The notes under the pieces: generated by a model
The model's database searches: none
Told to the model about the DNA's origin: nothing
The model's input: the letters and a program-made list of their open reading frames with translations, nothing else
Origin: Synchiropus splendidus
Taxonomy: Eukaryota; Chordata; Actinopteri; Syngnathiformes; Callionymidae
NCBI RefSeq assembly: GCF_027744825.2
Contig: NC_071338.1
Coordinates: forward strand, 28,023,501-28,087,500
DNA length: 64,000 nucleotides
Direction: 5' to 3'
Part shown: positions 32,801 to 64,000 of the stretch, piece by piece
How positions within the stretch are numbered: position 1 is the stretch's first letter
Layout of the letters: every line of letters starts with the position of its first letter
Translations under genes and position numbers: made by a program

Positions 32801-34479
32801 TTTTACAAACACGCTGCTGTCGGTTTGGGTTTAGCGCCAAAGTTCTTCACCAGCTGCTTCAGGACCTGGTGCTGGAATCTGGATGAAATGAAACAGAAGC
32901 TAAAGGCTGTGAAATGAATTGATGCTACACAAATCTCACTGTTGCATTTACTCGTTCGTCATTGAAGTTAAATATTACAGGTGAAATTATTATTTGATTA
33001 TAATTTTATCGTATTTTAAATTTTCATTTAAAAATTAGTTATTTTGGTTGTTAATCTTGCCTTAATTTGATTAGAATTTTATGGATCTATTTTTTTTATT
33101 ATCTGATGACGGTATTTTTTGCTGAATTTTTATTTGAAAGCATAGTGTTCTCTCTCTTGTGTTTTATTTATTAATTCAATTTTTTCCACAGAGGTTATTT
33201 TTATTCGTGTTTTTAATTTAACTTTCCAATACAGTTTACTGGTACACTGTTTTTTCTCTTTCATAGTAAGTATTAAGACATGTATTATTTCATATTTGTT
33301 TTTTTAATCGCCTTTCATTCATTGGCTATTTACTTCAAATTATTTTTTCTCCTGTAATTATTGGCAGGTAATTGTACTTAATAATAACTCACAACACCAT
33401 TCACTGATGTTGTATGCAGTTACTAGTCTTAGTAATCCCGCGGCTGATTGTTGTGGGGGCAGTGACCAAAGCAAAGAGGCCCAGATTTCCCTCTCCCTGG
33501 AAGCCTCCTTCAGCACGACTGGAAGAATCTTCCCAGGCTAACTGAGAGACATAATCTCTATAGCGTGTCTAGGATACACATCCTGCTAAGACCTCAACTG
33601 TTTTCCCTGAATGTGGCAGCGGTTCTACTCTGAGCCTGATCCTGGTGACCGAGGTTCTTATCTTATCCCTGCAGAAAACATCTGCTATCTACAACCTTGC
33701 CCTTTCTAACTCGACCCTTAGATCCTAAATATATATATGTGACAGAAAGTAATGTAAGCCAATCAGAAGAAAGACTGTTTAACAATATTGTATCCTCATT
33801 ACCAGAATGCAAATCCGGCTGCACAGTTTAAGCGCTTACTAGCCAGCACGTACTGCAGATAAATATTTTCTCAATCTTGACGATGACAATTGTGTATGAG
33901 AGGTCCCATTACGTGGTGGATTTCAGTTTAATCACCTACCTCAGTTGTGGTATTATTTGAAAACGGATTACACCGGCCTACTGTAATTGCCATCCTCAGC
34001 TTCAGGCTGAAAGCTTGTGCGTGGATCTGCATTTTTGCTGGGGCCGGCATCGGCGTGTCTAAATGCATCATATAGGAATTTGTTTTCCAAATAGCAGAGT
34101 GATTACCTCCTGTGGTTTCACAGCCGAGCTCAGCTGCATCCCCAGTTCTCTTCCTGTGTAATGACTCATTCATGCAGTCAATCATGAATGTGTTATGTTG
34201 CCCAGGAAACACATTAGAAACTACAGTTCTCAATTTTCACAAACTTGGAGGTGGATTATTTTTGAACTTCTCGTTGCGCTACTTTTTTTTCTAACTTTTT
34301 TTTTTTAACGCTGACGCTTAGAGAACAAACAGGACTCCATGTCCGCTGTACCTACATTATGATTTTTAAGTTCAAAGTGTTACCGAATTAGATCTTCTGT
34401 CAAGTGAAGAAAGGGACAGAAGACAGTTCCAATGACAAGCAATAGTCACTTTTCCTTTTAGAAGAGGGGTCGCTGTGGG

Positions 34480-34900
34480 TGCAGTTTACCTTGAATACTT
34501 CTTCAGCAGCCACACTGACTGTTCTTCTTCCTTTGACGTTTCCCAGCAGGGGTTGCCACAGTGAGTCACCCTTCTCCATCATCTCTCGATAGTCCCACCA
34601 AGTCATTCCTATCCTTTCCATGTCCTCATTTACCTCGTCCGTGAATCTCATTGTTGTTTGACCTGGTGCCTATTGTTCTTCATCTAACCTGTCTGCTGTC
34701 TCTCCTCAAGTGTCCTATCCATGCCCTCCCTAACTTTATCTCCAAACCTGTCCCCCTGATCTGCTCTTGTCCTTTCCACTCTATGGAAGCCTCAGTATCT
34801 TCATCTCTGTCACTACCGCTTCCTGCCTCTGTCAGTCTGTAAACCATTCATCATGGCAGCCCTCACTGCTGTCCTTTACTCTTGCTGACATCGTCTGACT
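34480..34900 (-). mobile_element. Degraded interspersed repeat, probably a non-LTR retrotransposon fragment
   Basis: Text such as CTAACTTTATCTCCAAACCT, CTTCATCTCTGTCACTACCG, GTCTGTAAACCATTCATCAT and CATGGCAGCCCTCACTGCTG resembles a repeat I recall as common in pufferfish and other teleosts, with several internal stops. The family name is uncertain and the borders are approximate. Confidence 0.45.
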
Positions 34901-35569
34901 CTCAAGCTTTCAGTGATGCCCCTTATATATTGTTGACTGATCCAAAAACCTTTAATGGGTTTTGTTATATGCTACTTGCCCTTAAATATGCCATGTTGCA
35001 CAAAAAAGGGTCAGGTTCATACCGAGCGTTTCCTTCTACTTTAGAAAGCGTGTGCTAGTCCTTATTTTGTGACCTGGTTCACAAGAAGCACACAGTAATC
35101 AGAACTGATGAATGAATGATGAACTTCTGTTTATTATAGGTTATCAAATCTCCTCGCTTTCCAAGTAGTTTCCCTTCATGTTTTATATTTTCTTTATCCT
35201 GAATGCTTTCAGCTCCTGGCAATTACCGTCTACCACCTGAGTCAACTACATTTGAATGGTCAAGCGGCGCACATCAGGAGGCTGAATGGTTTTCTTCTCT
35301 CTGTTTTTCTGATGATTTTCAAAATGTATGATTTGGCCATATATCGTTTTTATAATGTTAAGCAGTAGTTGGACGGATTGTAATTCATGGATCAGCAACT
35401 CACACAGTTATGCAAAAATACATTGTATCCAACATTGAACTTGACTATTCATTTTCTGAAGAAATTGTGCGTGCGAATGCAACATTTACCCGTGTGTGTG
35501 AATATCCCCTATGTGTATGGATGTATCTTTGTCTTTAAGTGTCTGTGTGATCGAAATATATTCATGCCT

Positions 35570-35760
35570 TCGTGGGGACCATTTGGGCGGACCCCACACG
35601 GTTAAGAAGTTGAGGATAAGGACTTAAAAATAACTTAGCCATTCTAATTGAGCGCAAGTTTAAGGTTTTCCGTGGCTAGGTTCAGGGTGAGAAGCTGGGG
35701 AAAGGGTTATGGCAAGGATGTCCCTGCAAGAATAACAATACAAACGTCTGTTCTATGTGT
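35570..35760 (+). repeat. CCTAAACC/GTCCCCAC dispersed repeat, copy 1 (plus)
   Basis: Begins CGTGGGGACCATTTGGGCGG, contains GGCTAGGTTCAGGGTGAGAA and then GCTGGGGAAAGGGTTATG. Same element as the other five copies, with the TTAGGTTTAGGGTGAG orientation on the plus strand. Confidence 0.7.
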
Positions 35761-35799
35761 TTGCGTCAGTTACCGTATTTGTGTACTTGTATAATTGTA

Positions 35800-36105
35800 T
35801 GACTATCCTTGTGGAGTCCAATTCTTGGAAACAGACCTACTTCTGGGGACATTTTGGATTGTGGTGACATTTTTGCCGGTCCGCACAAGTGAAAGCCTCA
35901 ATTCGAGGGGTAAAACTTCAAAATAATTGGTCATTATAATTGGGTTTAGGTTTGCTTATGAGTCTTGGTTATTGTTAGCCATTTGTTTTGGATGGTTAGG
36001 TTTAGGGTGAGAGGCTGGGAGAGCATTTTGGCAATCAGAGGTCCCCACGAGGATAGAGGTTCAAACATGTCTGTGTGTGCTTGTGTGTGTGTGTGTGTGT
36101 ATCTG
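35800..36105 (+). repeat. CCTAAACC/GTCCCCAC dispersed repeat, copy 2 (plus)
   Basis: Contains GGATGGTTAGGTTTAGGGTG, AGAGGCTGGGAGAGCATTTT and GGTCCCCACGAGGATAGAGG, then a (TG)n tail at 36076-36102. It is arranged head-to-tail with copy 1. Confidence 0.8.
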
Positions 36106-36670
36106 CTGCCTTTTTGTCTGAAAACGAGCTCCAGAATTTGTATTGAAGTCAGTGGGACTGGGTGGTGTGATTGGCCGAGACTCACACAAAATCAGAGCAC
36201 GACACAAGAAAGAGGACGACCGTGTCCACAAGCTCTGGATAAATCATTTATCAATAATGCACCATTTTCTTACAGCGTGTGGAGAAGAGTTATGACCAGT
36301 TCATTTCTCAAGGTGACGTCACACTCTCAAGGCAGGGCAATAATCTGCTTTTTTGAGGCTTTCTCATTATGTGTGATGCTGAGCTGTAAAAGGTTTGGCA
36401 AGTATTTTCATACAGACTTACAGATGAGAAGTATGGCTACATGTGAAGCTTTGAATTGAGTCTCTAGTTTAAAATATGGATGAGCTGTTAGCCTGATGTG
36501 CTGGTGAAATTCTGGAGTTTTGTTTCTTCCTCCCATTGATGACCAATGTAGAAGTTTTGGGAGAAAACCAGGATTGTTTTGGAAATTATGAATGAGAATC
36601 TGAATGGGAAAAGTAATACTTCACTGCACCAGACATTTTGGTTTTTGAAATGTAGTAGAAGTAGCGATTA

Positions 36671-36844
36671 CTACGGAGCCCCTATGGCGACGAAGCACAG
36701 ACTATATGTCCTCATATTTTAGTCCAATTTCAAAATAAAATTCAATGAAACTTCACTGACTTTCCATCTGTATGGTGGTTTGATCAGGAAGTACGAAGTA
36801 CGACGTCACTTTTTTTTTGTCATGTCCCCTCAGGGGCTCCGTAG
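36671..36844. mobile_element. Short MITE with CTACGGAGCCCCT termini
   Basis: The left end CTACGGAGCCCCTATGG and the right end CCTCAGGGGCTCCGTAG are inverted repeats with 13 matching outer bases over a 174-bp element. There is no coding capacity. Target-site duplication is ambiguous, so the superfamily (PIF/Harbinger or hAT) is not assigned. Confidence 0.6.
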
Positions 36845-37682
36845 ATTACAAATAACAGCTACTTGGCAGAATAATAATGAAATTCAATTTTAAAAATTGA
36901 ATTACAATGTCATTCATTTTCTTTAAAAACAGAAACTCAGCAAGTTATTTCAGCCGTTCACAATGAGAAACTCTCCTGGCTCTGACAAAGTCATCCAGCA
37001 GGTCATTGCAAAATCTAGATGCAGGAGGTGAAAGCTCAGACATGTGTTACATGTTTTTTTTCCCCAACTTCAAACCCAAACTTAATTAATTGTAGCTTGC
37101 AGCCATCTGACTGTCATGCTGTGTGAGTGTGTGCGCAGCTTGTCCAGTCACACTCCATTCACCGTCCGTCTGTCCCTGTCAGACGGACCTCCACCCCCCT
37201 CTCTCCCTTTCTTTTCTTTCACCTTTTCCCCTTTTGTTTTTGGTGAATCAATGCCAAGTGACCAGCATGAGCACTGAGCTGCTGGCGTGTCCTGTAATCA
37301 AGAGGGCCGATGGTTAGTTGTCCCTGAGGAACATCTGAAATGAGGGATGCTGAGTTGATACACTGAGTTGGAGTAGGATTTTTTTGCACTTGCTTATTAC
37401 ATTTAATTTCACTATGTGATCTGAACGTTTGGTTATGTTGGCATGCCCTTGTTTCTTCAACACAAAAACAACTTCTCACCATCACGAGATATTCCTCCAT
37501 AATCTGAGAATAATGGTCAGTGAATTAGAGGTGATGATCCTCAGCCAAGCAAACTGCTTCCATCAGACCTGCATGAACTAACTAATAATATACCGACATC
37601 ATCGATTAACAAACGGTCGACCGCATGAGTTAGAGCTTCGTCTCTTAACCTCTTCTTATGGATCCTCTTTCTTTTCTTGCAG

Positions 37683-61900
<24,218 letters not shown>

Positions 61901-64000
61901 GTACTGTCATAAATCTTCACTGTTAGGTCACACACCTCGCTGCTCCCATGTGTGTTTGAGACGACTCAAGCCGATTCTTCTTCCCTCCTGTCGCGTGTCC
62001 TCTGTTCTCTGTCATCATCTGCCACTCCGCTGTTAGACACCTCGGCTTTCACTTGCAGCAGAATCAAAGAATCAAAAAATCATTTCTGCAATTTTTATTG
62101 GGCTTTGACCAGAGATCAAAGGTAGTCGAAGAAAGGCTCACTTCTTTTAAGCTCAAAAAAAGTGCGTTGAGTAGTGGAGTGGAAGGATAGCAAGACAGAC
62201 AACAAAATTATTCGCTGTGACATTGAAATATGTGCTTTCAAATTCTGTATCTCACCATCACCATTAGAGTTTGTGCAACTGAGGCATCTTAAAATCAATC
62301 TGGTTTTGTGAAGCGGCTTGATGGAATTACAAGTCATGCTTGAGTGGTCTCAGACTACATTCAAGTCTCAGGCATTTTATTTTTAATGTTATTTTAACAA
62401 TCTTTTATTTTCATTGAATTGTTTCTTGTCTTTCAGTATTCAGGTAGATTTAAAGTGAAATTACTGTTCTGGATCTAAAAGTGACTGCGGTTTCATGGCG
62501 GCCAAAAAAACAAATTATTGTATTAGTTGCGTTAGCATATAAACAGCTCAGTGCGACTCCCGGCGAGAAATTCTGATTTCTCTCACTCGGACTACGTGAC
62601 CTGGATAATCCGGTTAACAGCTCAACTACGCTAGCATGTAGCCAAGTAGCTCGACTATGAGTGGACTGGGAGATGTGCACATCAGCTACGCAGCAGAAGT
62701 AAACACACTCATCGACAAATGACGGTCCAGTGATGTCTAATAACCATGTTTACAATCGAGAAGTTGTGTAAGTAACCAGCTGTGTAGCATGTGAGTTCCT
62801 CGATCTTAGTCGATGTCTGGGGAGAACACATGATAAACCTGACATCAGAAGCATCTGAAACTGTTTCTTGCTACCTGTCAGTTTCCATTGCTGTTCTTCT
62901 ACGGTCATAGAAACCAGAAGGACTGAAGAGCTCACGGCGCCACCTGAGGTGCATTACTCAGTAATTCGAACATGACGCAGTTTTTCCTTGTCAGTTTTCA
63001 TGTCGACATATCTGACTTGTTTTTATGGTTTCAGTCTTTGGTGAAGCGTACAATTAACAGCCACACGTGGTTACTATCTGAACCCTTACCAGGGTTAGAG
63101 TGAAGCATTTTAGGTAGGGTTACCGTAGGAGTTAAAGGGCTGCTCTCCTCATGGTGACTCGCTGTATCTGCAAGGGTTTTAAATGATTTGAGCCAAGACT
63201 TGATCACATTTCAAACCACACCTGCCTCTGCTTGTACTTTAGAGTGTATTTGAGAGGCTGCATTTGTGAATAATTGCCTCCGAACGCCATCTTTTTCTTG
63301 CTAGAATTAAAAATTCTCAGCCCCATTGTCTCTTTCCATCTGAGTTTCTGCTCGGTCTGGGCCAAGTGAACACAGAAATATTAATAATTTTGCCTTCACT
63401 CTGCTCTGCTGCGCTGAGTATTGACTGCCATTTTTTCTTTGTTGTGCTGCTTTTCATCATTTGCTTTTCCTTGCTCTGCATTTTTTCCACCCTTGCTCAG
63501 GAGAAACACTCGCTTCAGATTTTTCAATTTGCTTTTTAACACAGTCTGTGATTATTCCCCCAGATGCAGACGTCGCTTATAGCTTGTGTGTGCATTTTTG
63601 TGCGTTAAACACGCTCGATTGGAGCCATGTCTGTTGGGAGTAGACGCTCGCCGGTGTTTGTGTGTGATTTGTTGGTGCATAAGATGCAGTGACCATCGTT
63701 CGTCCTCTCGCCCAAACATGAAAGAAAAGCGTCTTTCCATGAAAAGATAACAACTCGAGCCGACAAAGCTGCTTTACGTGTGCGGTCTAATCCACAGAGA
63801 CAAACACTCACTTGCACTTTCCTCTAATCCTGTCTCATTGTCCTTGCGTTCATTCACAGAGATGACACTTCAAAGCCGGTGTTACAACACATTGTCTCTG
63901 TGTCCTGGCAAACTGCTGTGAAGGACTTTAAACTCCCATAAGTCTTTGGTCTGGTGCCTGTCTCCCCATGCAGACAGTGCAGTGAGCCCCTAATCTTACA
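61901..64000 (+). other. Downstream intron of the hnRNP C-like gene, to the window edge
   Basis: The exon ending at 61900 has an open phase-2 end, so the gene continues. No exon resembling the next family segment (R-x-x-Y/D-Y ... P-P-P) is seen in these 2.1 kb. Candidate acceptors at 63860 and 63974 do not lead into family-like sequence. Confidence 0.6.

Larger units (their letters stand above)
29815..37682 (+). other. Intron or upstream region of the hnRNP C-like gene
   Basis: 7.9 kb without a recognised RRM-encoding segment: I looked for reverse-translatable forms of FIGNLNT and AFVQY and found none. It contains a degraded retroelement fragment (34480-34900), two tandem plus-oriented copies of the GTCCCCAC repeat (35570-36100) and a MITE (36671-36844). 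A stretch ending near 31820 resembles the end of a MITE (GATCAGTGCAGCCCTAG) but could not be bounded. Confidence 0.6.

Noticed and set aside
35965..36459. 164-codon open frame on the plus strand
   Set aside because: Runs through the dispersed repeat and its TG tract; repeat-derived.
37123..37317. Open frame just upstream of the 37683 exon as a possible preceding exon
   Set aside because: Reads polypyrimidine-rich DNA, lacks a convincing acceptor/donor pair and has no RRM similarity.
63861..63942. Possible next exon of the hnRNP C-like gene after the acceptor TTCATTCACAG
   Set aside because: Phase would fit, but the peptide (RDDTSKPVLQ and on to a stop after about 25 residues) has no similarity to the family's next segment.
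63974..64000. Acceptor-like CCCCATGCAG at the right edge
   Set aside because: Too little sequence, and the encoded residues (QCSEPLIL) do not resemble the family.

Overview
The window is vertebrate nuclear DNA, almost certainly from a teleost fish. It has split genes with GT/AG introns, AT-rich non-coding DNA, long dinucleotide microsatellites, tRNA-derived SINEs, MITE-like elements, and a dispersed repeat built on CCTAAACCTAACCATCC / GGTCCCCACGAGG that I know from ray-finned fish. There are no bacterial operons, CRISPR arrays or intact viral genes.

Layout. (1) 41-4956, minus strand: a complete eight-exon gene for fibulin-7 (447 aa, secreted): signal peptide, coiled coil, sushi domain, EGF modules, C-terminal fibulin domain. 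(2) 4957-6059: a 1.1 kb head-to-head intergenic region with a TATA-like box on the fbln7 side, a (CT)n-(TA)n microsatellite, and a perfect palindromic CRE (TGACGTCA) about 100 bp before the other gene. (3) 6060-13374, plus strand: a complete twelve-exon gene for CLEC18 (440 aa, secreted or luminal): signal peptide, CAP/SCP domain, two EGF-like modules, C-type lectin domain with QPD and WND motifs. All exon phases of both genes join without a break, and both lengths match the mammalian orthologues as I remember them. (4) 13375-29653: about 16 kb with no recognised coding gene, containing two SINE-like repeats and a pair of well-formed non-coding candidate exons. (5) 29654-64000, plus strand: part of a large-intron gene of the hnRNP C / RALY / RALYL family. 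Two coding exons (37683-37749 and 61850-61900) encode the segment just after the RRM, including the family's Asp/Tyr-rich motif. A 24.1 kb intron separates them and the gene continues past the right edge. No RRM exon was found in the window. A candidate first exon at about 29654-29814 has an ATG and a donor of matching phase, and would give an RRM-less isoform.

Repeats. At least six copies of the CCTAAACC/GTCCCCAC element are present. Two plus-oriented copies (35.57-36.1 kb) and two minus-oriented copies (37.78-38.3 kb) bracket the 67-nt hnRNP C-like exon as inverted repeats. A 158-bp MITE with about 42-bp inverted termini (46721-46878) sits beside a truncated opposite-strand relative whose TA core has grown to about 165 bp. 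Another short MITE (36671-36844), a hAT-like non-autonomous element in the last clec18 intron (about 11851-12078) and a purine-rich dispersed element (about 58130-58830) complete the set.

Fibulin-7 and CLEC18 are both secreted multi-domain proteins sharing a bidirectional intergenic region; the third gene encodes a nuclear RNA-binding protein. The sequence shows no functional link between the three. Nothing here is clearly a new biological system. The strongest leads are the possible RRM-less isoform and the inverted-repeat-flanked exon.
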